Shown here: positions 36,717 through 46,181 of the stretch, in pieces
How the letters are laid out: each line of letters starts with the position of its first letter
How positions within the stretch are numbered: the first letter of the stretch is position 1
DNA from: Pseudomonas sp. B6002
Lineage (GTDB): Bacteria; Pseudomonadota; Gammaproteobacteria; Pseudomonadales; Pseudomonadaceae
Assembly (NCBI RefSeq): GCF_013385985.1
Contig: NZ_JACAOY010000011.1
Span: 61,329-125,328 of the forward strand
Reading direction: 5' to 3'
Length of the DNA: 64,000 bases
The notes under the pieces: generated by a model
Told to the model about the DNA's origin: nothing
Seen by the model: only the letters and a program-made list of their open reading frames with translations
Databases searched by the model: none
Made by a program: the position numbers and the translations under genes

Positions 36717-37967
36717 ATGAAACAGTACGTCGCCTTGGTTGATGTCTACTCCAGCGGTAACTTCCTGCCTAAATTCTTTCGGGATGCCGGCCTGGGCCTG
36801 ATCCATGTACAGAGCACCCCGGAACTGATGCCGAGCATGCTCGGGCCGAACCTGGATGAGTTCGAACACAATCTGATCTTCAACGGCAGCGCCGAAGCCG
36901 TGGCGCGCCGCCTGCGTGAGTTCGACGTGGTGGCGGTGGTCGCGGGCCAGGAGCCTGGCGTGCCGTTTGCCGACTACCTGAGCGAACAGCTGCAATTGCC
37001 GACTTCCAACGGTAGCGCGGGCTCCCGGGCGCGTCGCGACAAATTTGAAATGATCGGCAAGGTGGCCGCTGCCGGCCTGTTGACTGCGCGGCAGATCAAG
37101 TCCGCCGACCCCGCCGAGTTGCTGGCGTGGGTCGAGGCCGGCCAGGTGTTCCCGTGCGTGGTCAAGCCACTCAGCTCGGCGTCCACCGACGGGGTTTCGA
37201 TCTGCCACAACGTCGAGGACGTGAAGCGCGCCTGCCAGGAAGTGGTGTCCAACCTGGACATCTTCGGCCTGGCCAACACCGAGATCCTCTGCCAGTCCTA
37301 CCTCAAGGGGCCGGAGTTCATCGTCGATACGGTCAGCCGCGACGGGCAGGTGTATGTCTGCGGGATCTGGCGTTATGTGAAGCGCGAAGTCAGCGGTGGC
37401 AAAAACATCTATGACCGTGACGTGCTGATCGCCCCTGACAGCCCGGAAGCCAACGTGCTGGTGGACTACATCGTACAAGTGCTCAAGGCCCTGGGGATCA
37501 ACAACGGCCCGGCCCACTCGGAAGTGATCCTGACCGAGGCCGGCCCTGCGCTGGTGGAAGTCGGCGCGCGCTTGAACGGCAACATGGAGCCCAACTTCCA
37601 TGACATCAGCCTGGGCGGCAACCAGGCGCAGTTGACCTACCTGGCCTACTGCGAGGGCGAGGCGTTCAAGGCCGGTTACGCCGGCAAGCGCTACCACAAG
37701 CTCAAGGAAGCCTGCGTGATCAACACCGACACCACGCTGCAAGGCGAAGTGACCGGCTTCAACGAAGCGGCCATTCACCTGATCGAAGCGCTGCCCTCGG
37801 TGCACAAGCTGAGCGTGAAGTACAAGGCCGGCAAGCTGATGAAGAAGACCGTCGACCTGCTCAGCAGCCCGTTGCGCGTGTTCCTGCTGTCGGAGAACCA
37901 GCGGGATATCGACCAGGATTACGAACAGATCCGTCAGTACAAAGACAACGTCTACGTGATCCGCTGA
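36717..37967 (+). CDS. ATP-grasp ligase (amino-acid/carboxylate ligase type)
   Basis: The 416-residue protein has an ATP-grasp core: the nucleotide-binding Lys150 in FPCVVKPLSSASTDGV, the loop YLKGPEFIVDTVS and the metal-binding EVGARLNGN at 281-289. The architecture resembles BacD-type L-amino acid ligases, which join amino acids through acyl phosphates. That would build an amide or dipeptide. The gene is third in the operon, and its stop overlaps the MFS start (TGATG). Substrates are unknown. Confidence 0.85.
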   Translation: MKQYVALVDVYSSGNFLPKFFRDAGLGLIHVQSTPELMPSMLGPNLDEFEHNLIFNGSAEAVARRLREFDVVAVVAGQEPGVPFADYLSEQLQLPTSNGSAGSRARRDKFEMIGKVAAAGLLTARQIKSADPAELLAWVEAGQVFPCVVKPLSSASTDGVSICHNVEDVKRACQEVVSNLDIFGLANTEILCQSYLKGPEFIVDTVSRDGQVYVCGIWRYVKREVSGGKNIYDRDVLIAPDSPEANVLVDYIVQVLKALGINNGPAHSEVILTEAGPALVEVGARLNGNMEPNFHDISLGGNQAQLTYLAYCEGEAFKAGYAGKRYHKLKEACVINTDTTLQGEVTGFNEAAIHLIEALPSVHKLSVKYKAGKLMKKTVDLLSSPLRVFLLSENQRDIDQDYEQIRQYKDNVYVIR

Positions 37968-39172
37968 TGGGCACTTATCGCGCGTTACGCGGGCTCAACG
38001 CCCGGCTGCAGTCGCTGTTCATGATCACCCTGGTGTTCCGCATGGGCACCATGGCGTTCCCGTTCTACGCGGCGTACCTGATTCATCAGCACGCCGTGTC
38101 GGCGGGCACTGCCGGCCTGTTGGTCGGCGTGTATGGCGCGGGTGCGCTGTTCGTGGACCTGATCATCGGCGCGGTGATCAAGCGCCTGGGGGCTAACCGG
38201 GTGATCCTCGGCTCGTTGCTGCTCAACGCGTTGCTGCTGTTGATCATCCCGTCGGTGGACAACACCGCCGCGCTGTTCGTGCTGTCGTTCCTCTGGGGCG
38301 CCTGCTACGAAGCCTTCACGCCGGCGACGTTCTCCGAGACGGTGACCCACAGCAGCAGCGAGACGCGCAAGGTGGCGTTCTCCTGCAACCGGTTGGCGAT
38401 CAACATCGGCATGGCGATCGGGCCGCTGTTGGGCAGCCTGATTTTCCTGAGCAACGCTGACGCGGTGTTCTACATCAACGCGGCGTTGTCCCTGGTGTCG
38501 TTTGCCGCCTGCCTGCGATTCGGCCGTGCGGTCACGGTTGATGCGGCGCAGGCAGCGCCATTGGCGAGCAAGGGCAATGGCTTGCCGGAAACGGCTCCGC
38601 ACGAACGTTCGCGCTTGCTGGTGATTTTGCTGGCGGCGCTGCCGGTGCATGTGGCCTACGCCTTGCCGCCGACGTTTCTGTCGGCCTACATCATCACTTA
38701 CACCGAACTGCCGGCGTATTACGTCGGCATCATTTTCTTCATCAACGCCTTGCTGGTGATCCTGTTCGAAGTGCCGATCAACCAGCGCATGGCGCACCTG
38801 TCGAGCAGCCGCTCACTGGTGGCGGGGTTCCTGGTGGCCGGGGTCGGGTTTTTCCTGATGGGCTTCAGCCATGTCGGCGCGGTGCTGTTGGTGGCCACCG
38901 TACTGTGGAGCCTGGGCGAGATGATCGTGTTTCCCGGCATTACTCATTACGTGAGCAGCATCTCCAGCCGGCACACCGTGGACCGCAACCTGGGTTACTA
39001 CTCGGCGGGGGTCAACATCGGGGTGATGATCACGCCGTCGCTGGCGTTCATGTTGGTGGCGCAGCCGTCCCTGCCGTCGCCGTGGCTGCTGGCTGGCACC
39101 GTGTTGCTGCTGTTCGCGGTGGCAGTGGGCGTGATGAAAAGCTCAACCCTCTTGTGGAACAAGGAAGCGTGA
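37967..39172 (+). CDS. MFS transporter, probable product exporter
   Basis: The 401-residue protein has twelve hydrophobic segments and an MFS layout, with the loop around VIKRLGANRVILG between helices 2 and 3. It sits between two biosynthetic enzymes in one operon, overlapping the ATP-grasp gene by one base and ending 1 base before the PLP gene. Export of the pathway product, and perhaps self-resistance, is the simplest reading. Confidence 0.85.
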   Translation: MGTYRALRGLNARLQSLFMITLVFRMGTMAFPFYAAYLIHQHAVSAGTAGLLVGVYGAGALFVDLIIGAVIKRLGANRVILGSLLLNALLLLIIPSVDNTAALFVLSFLWGACYEAFTPATFSETVTHSSSETRKVAFSCNRLAINIGMAIGPLLGSLIFLSNADAVFYINAALSLVSFAACLRFGRAVTVDAAQAAPLASKGNGLPETAPHERSRLLVILLAALPVHVAYALPPTFLSAYIITYTELPAYYVGIIFFINALLVILFEVPINQRMAHLSSSRSLVAGFLVAGVGFFLMGFSHVGAVLLVATVLWSLGEMIVFPGITHYVSSISSRHTVDRNLGYYSAGVNIGVMITPSLAFMLVAQPSLPSPWLLAGTVLLLFAVAVGVMKSSTLLWNKEA

Positions 39173-39173
39173 A

Positions 39174-40292
39174 ATGAGCATCGTGCACTTGAACACCGCT
39201 GGCGCGGGCCTGATGTCCACGGCCACATTGAATGCGATCCAGCGCTTTACCTCGATCGAAGCGCGCATTGGCAGTTATGAGACTGAACTGGCCTACGAGG
39301 AACTGCTCAACGTCGACCTGTACCGGGTCGCCGCTGGCCTGTTGAATGCGCAGCCGAGCGACATCGGTTTTTTCAGCAGTGCCACCGAGGCCTGGACCAG
39401 CATCCTCAGCAAGCTCAACTTCCCCCGGGGCAAGCGGGTGTGGGTGTCGGCCTCGGAGTACGCGGCCAACCTGATCTTCTTCAACTACCTCAAGCTGTCT
39501 CGCGACCTCCGTGTCGAGGTGATCCCGACCACCGCCACCAGCCCGTTGGACCTGGATTGGGTACAGCGCAACCTGGACGAGGACGTATTCCTGGTCAGCG
39601 TGTCGCACCTGCCGTCATGCTGCGGCGTGATCAACCCGGTGGAAGCGTTGGGCGCGTTGCTCAAGGACTCGAGCGCGTTGTATGTGGTCGACGCCTGCCA
39701 GTCCCTGGGCCAGTTGCCGCTGGACGTGCGTGACATTCACTGTGATGTGTTGACGGGCGCGGGGCGCAAGTTTCTCTGCGGGCCGCGTGGCAGCGGGATT
39801 GCCTATGTGTCGCCACGCTTGCTTGGACAGTTGGAACTGAATTTTGCCGACCTGCATGCGGCCAGCACCGATGGCCAGGTCAACCGTATCGAGGTGTCCA
39901 GTGCGCGGGTGTTGGAGATTGCCGAGAAAAGTTTTTCAGCCCTGGTGGGCTTGCACACGGCGATGCGCGAATACGCGGAGGTGGGGGCGGCGGTGAACAC
40001 CGAACCTTATGCCTTGCTGGTGCAGGAGCTGCGGCGCTTGCCACAGGTGCAACTGCTGTGTGAGCCGTTCGAGCAGACCGGGACTGTGTCGTTCGTGCCG
40101 CGCAACAGCTCGGCCAAGGTGTTCGTCAGCCTGGCCCGCGAACTGGGCCTCAACCTGTGGGCGGGCACTGCCGCCCACACGCCGTTGCTGCTCAAGGACC
40201 TGGGCGCCACGCATTTCGTGCGCGCCTCGGTCGGCCGGCAGGTCACCCTGGCCCAGGTGGAACAGGCCCTGGTGACACTGCGCAGTTTGTAG
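39174..40292 (+). CDS. Class V aminotransferase-fold PLP enzyme (EgtE/isopenicillin-epimerase-like)
   Basis: The 372-residue fold-type I enzyme has its PLP Lys199 in TGAGRKFLCGPRGSG and the cofactor Asp in YVVDACQSLGQLPLD. VHLNTAGAGLMS at the start and the overall length resemble EgtE-type C-S lyases and isopenicillin N epimerase more than NifS desulfurases. Possible reactions are C-S cleavage, beta-elimination or epimerisation of an amino acid. It is the last gene of the operon, with ATG 39174 after GGAAGCGTGAA. No biosynthetic gene follows on this strand. Confidence 0.85.
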   Translation: MSIVHLNTAGAGLMSTATLNAIQRFTSIEARIGSYETELAYEELLNVDLYRVAAGLLNAQPSDIGFFSSATEAWTSILSKLNFPRGKRVWVSASEYAANLIFFNYLKLSRDLRVEVIPTTATSPLDLDWVQRNLDEDVFLVSVSHLPSCCGVINPVEALGALLKDSSALYVVDACQSLGQLPLDVRDIHCDVLTGAGRKFLCGPRGSGIAYVSPRLLGQLELNFADLHAASTDGQVNRIEVSSARVLEIAEKSFSALVGLHTAMREYAEVGAAVNTEPYALLVQELRRLPQVQLLCEPFEQTGTVSFVPRNSSAKVFVSLARELGLNLWAGTAAHTPLLLKDLGATHFVRASVGRQVTLAQVEQALVTLRSL

Positions 40293-40302
40293 CGTCAGGC
40301 AG

Positions 40303-41007
40303 TCACTGCGCGGCGATGGTGTAGCCGTCGAACGCGCTCTGCTGTTGCAGCGCGGTCACGATGCTTTTGCGCGTGACCGGCTGCTCGACGCCGCTGTTGT
40401 CGACGAAGGTTTCGCCTTCCAGCTCGGCTTCGCTGCCTTCGCCCACGAAGGCAAAGCCGAGGAACTCCAGCGCTTCACGGTCGACGTTGAGCTTGGAGCG
40501 CGGTGTGCGCAGCGGCAGGGTGACACTGATGCCGTCCTTGCTGATCACATACACTTCTTCTTTCTTGGCCCGTGTGGCCTTGCTCTTGCCGGCGCTCGGG
40601 TTGCTGATGGCCTGGTGGCTCTGGTTCAGCACCTTGAGGGCCAGGCCGTAGACCAGCTCCTGGAACTCAGGGTCGTCCTTGAAGCTGGACAGGATGCGGC
40701 TGATGGAGAATTGGCTGCTGAGGTTTTCCAGGGCGGCGTTGTCGGCAGCCTCGGCGTCTTTCAGCTGCTTGAGCTGGCCCATCAGGTCGTAGGCCTTGTC
40801 GTCATCGAAGGCATCGTGGGCCTGGCGGATGGCGACGCGCAGCTCGCGGATCTGGTCGCTTTCCTTGGAGGTGTGGAAGGCGTCCAGCACCATTTCGCTG
40901 ATGATCTTGGCCGCTGGCACATGCTGTGAAAGATTGATGGCGTTTTCGTATTCAGCTTTGGATTGCAAGGCGACTACGGATTCTTCTTCGGTGTAGGAAT
41001 CGGACAT
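40303..41007 (-). CDS. Hypothetical protein
   Basis: The 234-residue soluble protein is acidic in its N-terminal half, which looks mainly helical (VAIRQAHDAFDDDKAYDLMG, QLKQLKDAEAADNAALENLS). A Lys/Arg-rich linker KSKATRAKKEE near 150 is followed by a beta-rich segment (VYVISKDGISVTLPLRTPRS). There is no signal peptide or membrane segment. I do not recognise the family. The basic linker could touch nucleic acid, but that is a guess. It converges on the biosynthetic operon, with 10 bases between stop codons, and is probably unrelated to it. Confidence 0.75.
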   Translation of the reverse strand: MSDSYTEEESVVALQSKAEYENAINLSQHVPAAKIISEMVLDAFHTSKESDQIRELRVAIRQAHDAFDDDKAYDLMGQLKQLKDAEAADNAALENLSSQFSISRILSSFKDDPEFQELVYGLALKVLNQSHQAISNPSAGKSKATRAKKEEVYVISKDGISVTLPLRTPRSKLNVDREALEFLGFAFVGEGSEAELEGETFVDNSGVEQPVTRKSIVTALQQQSAFDGYTIAAQ

Positions 41008-41077
41008 TGAAATTTCACTACTTCAGTAAACGGAGACAAAAAAGCGTCGCGCATTTTCAGGGGGGAGGGGGATCAGG

Positions 41078-41581
41078 TCAAGGCAGCACGCTGCCCACCT
41101 TGCCACGCAACGCGGCCAGCGCCCGGTGCAGGCGCACGGCCCGCCCGCAGAACAGACCAACGGTAAACCCCGAGACCGCGCCGACCGTCGCCAGCATCTC
41201 TGGCGTGCTCAACAGCAACGGATGCACCGCCTGCTGGTAGCCGAAATAGTACTTCACCGCAAAGAACAGCTGGGAGATCAACAGGGTTTTCCAGGTGCCC
41301 GCCAGCACCAGGGTTTCGCCATTGGCATCCAGGTGCGCGCCGTTGGCGTTGAACAACCGCATGCCCAACAGGCTGCCCACTACGGCGCCGCCCACCCAGG
41401 CGCTGCTCGACAGCAGCGAAGGCGGCAACGCCATCAGCGACCACACCACCAGCACCACCGGCAGGATCATCAACGAGCGACGACTCTCACGTCCACCCAG
41501 GCAGGCCTTGATGCCGTAGTAGCCAATCCACAGGTAAACGGCATAGACCCACAGGGGCGTGCCTTGGAGGATATCGAGCAT
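41078..41581 (-). CDS. Integral membrane protein of unknown function
   Basis: The 167-residue protein has about four or five hydrophobic segments (WVYAVYLWIGYYGIKACLGG, LMILPVVLVVWSLMALPPSL, AWVGGAVVGSLLGM, ATVGAVSGFTVGLFCG). It resembles small uncharacterised membrane proteins related to CcdC-like families. No catalytic residues stand out. The ATG has only a weak ribosome binding site. It lies upstream of the previous hypothetical gene with a 70-base gap and may share its transcript. Confidence 0.75.
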   Translation of the reverse strand: MLDILQGTPLWVYAVYLWIGYYGIKACLGGRESRRSLMILPVVLVVWSLMALPPSLLSSSAWVGGAVVGSLLGMRLFNANGAHLDANGETLVLAGTWKTLLISQLFFAVKYYFGYQQAVHPLLLSTPEMLATVGAVSGFTVGLFCGRAVRLHRALAALRGKVGSVLP

Positions 41582-41782
41582 GGGGTGCGTCCGTGCGGTA
41601 GGGGGGAGCGGTGGATAGTCGTCGAGCGTTCAGGGGTTTGTCTATCGAATTGAGCCTGACCCACATCAAAACGCCATGTCGACAAAACCGTTACAACACA
41701 GAGGCCTGATGAACCCATAAAAATGACCACAGACCTGCGCCGAGGGGCCCACCCCACGCCGGGTTATTAAAGGATTAATGTG

Positions 41783-43807
41783 ATGGCGCTTTCCCTCTCC
41801 CGCCTGGCCTTGCTGGGGGCGACGCTGTGTCTGGCGCTACCCTTGCACGCCAGCCCACCCGATACCCCGTTGATCGAACACGGCCGATATGTTGCGCAAC
41901 TGGGCGACTGCATTGCCTGCCACACCGCCCAGCAAGGCAAAGTGATGGCCGGCGGGCTGGCGTTGAGCACGCCCATGGGCACGATCTACTCCAGCAACAT
42001 CACCCCGGACCGTGAGACGGGGATCGGCGCCTACACCTTCGAACAGTTCGACCGGGTGATGCGTGAAGGTGTTACCCCGGCCGGTATGAGCCTGTACCCG
42101 GCGATGCCGTATCCGTCCTACGCGAAGATGAGCGAAGCGGACATGCGCGCCTTGTACGCCTACCTGATGCAGGGCGTGGAGCCCGTGCAACAGGCTAACC
42201 TCGACGCCGACATGGGCTTCCCCTTCAACCAGCGTTGGGGCCTGGCGCTGTGGAATTTTGCCTTTCTCGACAAGCAACCGTTCACCCCGGACCCTGCCCG
42301 TAACGAGGTGCTCAACCGGGGCGCCTACCTGGTCCAGGGCTTGGGGCATTGCGGCTCCTGCCATACCCCACGCGGCATCGCCTTCCAGGAAAAGGCCATG
42401 AGCGATGACGGCCGCAGCGGCCGGTATTACCTGGCAGGTGAAACCGTCGAGCACTGGCGCGCCTTGAGCCTGCGCAACCTGTGGACCGTGGAGGACACCG
42501 TGCAACTGCTCAAGACCGGGCAGAACCGCTTTGCCACGGTGGCTGGCAACATGGCGGACGTGATTCACCACAGCACCCAGCACTTCAGTGATGACGACCT
42601 CACCGCCATCGCCAGCTACCTCAAATCCCTGCCACCGGGCAAAGACGACCTGCCGATGCCGGCTGTGGCCCGCGCTCCGGCCACGCCGCCTGCCGACTTG
42701 TTCACCAGTCGGGGCGGGCTGGGGTACATGCAGTTTTGCAGCGACTGCCACCGTGCCGATGGCGCCGGGGTGACGGGGCTATTTCCACCTTTGGCCGGCA
42801 ACCCGAGCATTGCGTCCAACAACCCGACGTCGTTGCTGCACATCACCCTCACCGGTTGGGAAACCGCGCAAACGGCGGCCCACCCACGGGTCTACACCAT
42901 GCCCGGTTTCGCACGCCTGGCGGACGCGGAAATTGCCGAGATCCTGAGCTTTGTGCGCACCCGCTGGGGCAATGAAGGCACGCCGATCAGCGCCGCCCAA
43001 GTGAAGAAACTGCGCGACCAGCTCAACCCGGCCACCACCGATTCATCGGCGTTCGAAACTCCGCGCCTGGCAGATCTGCTCGCCGCCCCCAACGCTGACC
43101 AGGTGGTGCGTGGCATGCGCCTGCACCTGCAAACCAAGGCGTTGCTGCCGGATAACGTGGGTAACTCACTCAATTGCACCAGCTGCCATCTCAACGCCGG
43201 CACCGTGGCGGACGGTTCGCCCTTTGTCGGCGTGTCGGCGTTTTTCCCCAGCTATGCGCCGCGTGCGGGCAAGGTGGTCAGCCTCGAAGAACGCATCAAC
43301 GGCTGCTTCCGCCGTTCGATGAACGGCACGCCGTTGGCGCCGCAATCGGCTGACATGCAGGCCATGGTCGCGTACTTCGACTGGATGAAAAACAACACAC
43401 GGCCCGAAGACAAGGTGGCCGGGCGCGGTGTGGGCAAGATCGACCCGGCGATCAAGCCGGACCTGGCCAATGGCAAGGCGGTCTACGCCAAACAGTGTGC
43501 GGTGTGCCATGGCGATAACGGCCAGGGCTTGGCGCGTGCCGATGGGGAACTGGTGTACCCGCCGCTGTGGGGCGAGCAGTCGTTCAATATCGGCGCTGGC
43601 ATGGCCCGCCCTTACACGGCGGCGGCGTTCGTCAAACGCAACATGCCGATCGGCTTTCACGAAAAATTCCCGCTGGGCCAGGGCGGTCTGACGGACCAGG
43701 AAGCGGTGGACGTGGCGGCGTACTTCTCGGGCCAGCCACGCCCGGACTTCCCGGACAAGGTCAAGGACTGGCCGAGCGGCGGCAAACCCGCCGATGCGCG
43801 CTATTAG
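41783..43807 (+). CDS. Pentaheme cytochrome c: triheme dehydrogenase-type subunit fused to a TsdA-like domain
   Basis: The 674-residue protein has a signal peptide (LALLGATLCLALPLHA) and five haem motifs: CIACH at 43, CGSCH at 190, CSDCH at 319, CTSCH at 465 and CAVCH at 572. Residues 25-400 resemble triheme cytochrome subunits of alcohol or sugar-acid dehydrogenases. Residues 440-670 resemble the diheme thiosulfate dehydrogenase TsdA: NCTSCHLNAG, then INGCFRRSMNG, whose Cys508 is the unusual haem ligand in TsdA. ATG 41783 is used; an in-frame GTG just precedes it. It stands alone and ends with a 4-base overlap with the convergent aminotransferase. The fusion suggests electron transfer between thiosulfate chemistry and a dehydrogenase-like chain. 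Confidence 0.88.
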   Translation: MALSLSRLALLGATLCLALPLHASPPDTPLIEHGRYVAQLGDCIACHTAQQGKVMAGGLALSTPMGTIYSSNITPDRETGIGAYTFEQFDRVMREGVTPAGMSLYPAMPYPSYAKMSEADMRALYAYLMQGVEPVQQANLDADMGFPFNQRWGLALWNFAFLDKQPFTPDPARNEVLNRGAYLVQGLGHCGSCHTPRGIAFQEKAMSDDGRSGRYYLAGETVEHWRALSLRNLWTVEDTVQLLKTGQNRFATVAGNMADVIHHSTQHFSDDDLTAIASYLKSLPPGKDDLPMPAVARAPATPPADLFTSRGGLGYMQFCSDCHRADGAGVTGLFPPLAGNPSIASNNPTSLLHITLTGWETAQTAAHPRVYTMPGFARLADAEIAEILSFVRTRWGNEGTPISAAQVKKLRDQLNPATTDSSAFETPRLADLLAAPNADQVVRGMRLHLQTKALLPDNVGNSLNCTSCHLNAGTVADGSPFVGVSAFFPSYAPRAGKVVSLEERINGCFRRSMNGTPLAPQSADMQAMVAYFDWMKNNTRPEDKVAGRGVGKIDPAIKPDLANGKAVYAKQCAVCHGDNGQGLARADGELVYPPLWGEQSFNIGAGMARPYTAAAFVKRNMPIGFHEKFPLGQGGLTDQEAVDVAAYFSGQPRPDFPDKVKDWPSGGKPADARY

Positions 43808-45054
43808 TCCAACTGCTTGAGGCAGGCCTGGAGAATATCCAGGCCTTCTTCGAGTACAGCAGGCTCGATGGTCAGTGGCGCCAGCAGGCGGATGATGTGC
43901 CGCGATTTGCCGCTGGGCATCAGCAGCAAACCGGCGTCACGCGCCAGGCTCAGTAATTGAGCCAGCTGTTTCGGCGCGGGTGAACCGTCGGCGTTGGCCA
44001 GCTCAATGCCGCGCATCGCTCCGACGCCGGTCAGGCGGCCGAGGTAGGGGGTGAGGCCTTGTGCGCGCCAGCCGTCATAACGGCTGACGATGGCTTCCTG
44101 TTGCTGTGAGCCCCAGGCTTGCAGGTGTTCATCGGTCATTGCATCGAGGGTGGCCAGCGCCGCTGCACAGGCGATGGGGTTGCCGGAATAGGTGCCGCCC
44201 AGGCCGCCCTTGGGCAGGTTGTCCATCAGCGCTTTGCGCCCCACCACCGCACCCAGTGGTACCCCACCGGCAATGCTTTTACCGAGCAGGAGCAGGTCCG
44301 GTTCGATCCCCAGGCGCGAGAACGCAAAGCGCTGGCCGGTACGCCCGAACCCCGACTGGATTTCATCGGCGATCAGCAGGATGTTTTTCTCGTCGCAGAA
44401 ACGCCGCAGCGCCTGGGCGAACTCGACATCCAGGGCGAGGAAACCACCTTCGCCCTGTACCGGTTCGATGATGAAACAGGCGACATCGTCCACGTCGATT
44501 TCCACGCTGAACAGGCGCTCCATCGCCTTCAGGGCCTCGGCGCAGCTCACGCCGTTATCGGCGCTGGGGTAGGGCAGGTGGTACACCGGGCCCGGCAGCA
44601 CGCCGACTTTTTGCTTGTAGGGCGCCACCTTGCCATTGAGGTTGAGGGTGGCCAGGGTACGCCCGTGGAACGCGCCATCGAAGGCGATCACCGCCGTGCG
44701 GCCGGTGGCGCCGCGCACAATCTTCAAGGCGTTTTCTGCGGCTTCTGCGCCGCTGTTGGTGAGCATGCCGCTGACCGGGTAGCCCACCGGTATGAATGCG
44801 GTCAGACGTTCCATCAGCTCAATGTAGGGCGCATGCGGGGCGGCGTTGAACGCGTAGTGCGTGAGCTGGGTGGCCTGTTCACGAATCGCCTCGACCACGC
44901 CGGGGTGGCAGTGGCCGAGGTTGAGCACGCCGATGCCGCCAACAAAGTCGATGTAGCGCTTGCCCGTGGTGTTCCACACTTCGGCGTTCTTGCCGTGGCT
45001 GAGGCTGATGGGGTGGACGATGGAAATCGATTGGCTGATGGTTTCGCGGCTCAT
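43804..45054 (-). CDS. Class III aminotransferase (GabT-like; possibly 2-aminoadipate type)
   Basis: The 416-residue PLP enzyme has FVGGIGVLNLGHCHP, LTNSGAEAAENALKIVRG, the cofactor region IADEIQSGFGRTG and the PLP Lys in LLLGKSIAGGVPLGAVVG. These are hallmarks of the 4-aminobutyrate aminotransferase group. Pseudomonads carry several paralogues that act on 4-aminobutyrate, 5-aminovalerate or 2-aminoadipate. The isolated position, without a gabD partner, makes plain GabT uncertain. ATG 45054 is chosen; the frame continues upstream only to a TTG. The divergent or upstream LysR gene and amino-acid-binding protein suggest amino acid catabolism. Confidence 0.85.
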   Translation of the reverse strand: MSRETISQSISIVHPISLSHGKNAEVWNTTGKRYIDFVGGIGVLNLGHCHPGVVEAIREQATQLTHYAFNAAPHAPYIELMERLTAFIPVGYPVSGMLTNSGAEAAENALKIVRGATGRTAVIAFDGAFHGRTLATLNLNGKVAPYKQKVGVLPGPVYHLPYPSADNGVSCAEALKAMERLFSVEIDVDDVACFIIEPVQGEGGFLALDVEFAQALRRFCDEKNILLIADEIQSGFGRTGQRFAFSRLGIEPDLLLLGKSIAGGVPLGAVVGRKALMDNLPKGGLGGTYSGNPIACAAALATLDAMTDEHLQAWGSQQQEAIVSRYDGWRAQGLTPYLGRLTGVGAMRGIELANADGSPAPKQLAQLLSLARDAGLLLMPSGKSRHIIRLLAPLTIEPAVLEEGLDILQACLKQLD

Positions 45055-45143
45055 GAATCGTGGACTCGGCAATGGCGGGCGTCTTTTTATCTAAGCCGTG
45101 CGCCCGGCCTTGCCGCAAACGAAATAAAGTCGCCGGGTCATTA

Positions 45144-46037
45144 TTAAAAGTCGGGATGTGCCTTGATGTAGCTCACCATCCACTTCAGGAAGGCCTTCAC
45201 TTTCGGTACTTCGCCGGCGTGTTCGGCGTGGGCGATAAAGTGCGCGCCGGCGCTGGGCATCGTGTAATTCCACGGGATCATCAGGCTGCCGTTGGCCAGC
45301 TCTTCGGCCACCAGGTATTGGGGCACCAGCGCCACCCCGTAGCCCGATTGCGCGGCGCGGATGCACATGTAGAACGTGTCGAAACGCGGCCCGTGGTAGC
45401 TGTTCTGCGAATGCAGGCCCTGTTCCAGAAACCACTCATGCCAGGCCTCCGGGCGCGAGGTGCATTGCAGCAGGGTGTGGCGCGAGGAGGCATCGCTGCC
45501 GTCGGCGACAAAACCCGGTGCACACACCGGCACCACGGCCTCACGGAACAGCTCGATGCACGTTGCCCCGGGCCATGAACCCTGGCCGAAGAAAAACGCG
45601 ATATCGGCCTTGGCCTGCAGCACGTCGAAGGGCTCCAGCTCATTGCGCACATCGAGGTGGATGTTCGGGTGCTTGGCCGCGAAATCCTTGAGCTTGGGCA
45701 CCAGCCAGCGGTCGCCGAAGGTCGGCTGGGTAGCGATGCGCAGCACTTCGGTCTCGCCGCCGTAGGTGAGGATGTAACGGCTGGAGATGTCCACCTGGGT
45801 CAGGATCTTGTGCACCTCGGCCAGGTACAGCGAACCCGCCGGTGACAGGTACAAGCGCTGGCGCACCCGTTCGAACAGGTTGTGGCAAAGCATCTCTTCC
45901 AACTGCGCGACTTGTTTGCTCACCGCGCTCTGGGTCAGGTGCAGCTCTTCGGCGGCGCGGGTGAAGCTCAGGTGGCGGGCGGCGGCTTCGAAGCATTGCA
46001 GGGCCGTCATCGAAGGGGTCAAGCGTTTTGAAATCAT
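45144..46037 (-). CDS. LysR-family regulator (GcvA-like)
   Basis: The 297-residue protein starts MISKRLTPSMTALQCFEAAA with the helix-turn-helix LSFTRAAEELHLTQSAVSKQ, as in GcvA-type regulators of amino acid metabolism. The second half is a LysR effector domain. ATG 46037 is preferred by family alignment; ATG 46046 is possible. It lies upstream of the aminotransferase on the same strand and diverges from the amino-acid-binding protein, so it may control both. Confidence 0.9.
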   Translation of the reverse strand: MISKRLTPSMTALQCFEAAARHLSFTRAAEELHLTQSAVSKQVAQLEEMLCHNLFERVRQRLYLSPAGSLYLAEVHKILTQVDISSRYILTYGGETEVLRIATQPTFGDRWLVPKLKDFAAKHPNIHLDVRNELEPFDVLQAKADIAFFFGQGSWPGATCIELFREAVVPVCAPGFVADGSDASSRHTLLQCTSRPEAWHEWFLEQGLHSQNSYHGPRFDTFYMCIRAAQSGYGVALVPQYLVAEELANGSLMIPWNYTMPSAGAHFIAHAEHAGEVPKVKAFLKWMVSYIKAHPDF

Positions 46038-46181
46038 GCAGTTCATTCCAAATCGGAAGGAGCCTTTGCCTAAAGGTCGTTTGTGGCAGCGCCGTAAAGC
46101 CGTGGATACTGCCCGGCAGCACTATAAACCGGCGCGGGCTGTGAGGCGCCGAATAATAAGGAATGACAGGGAGTGCCTTGC

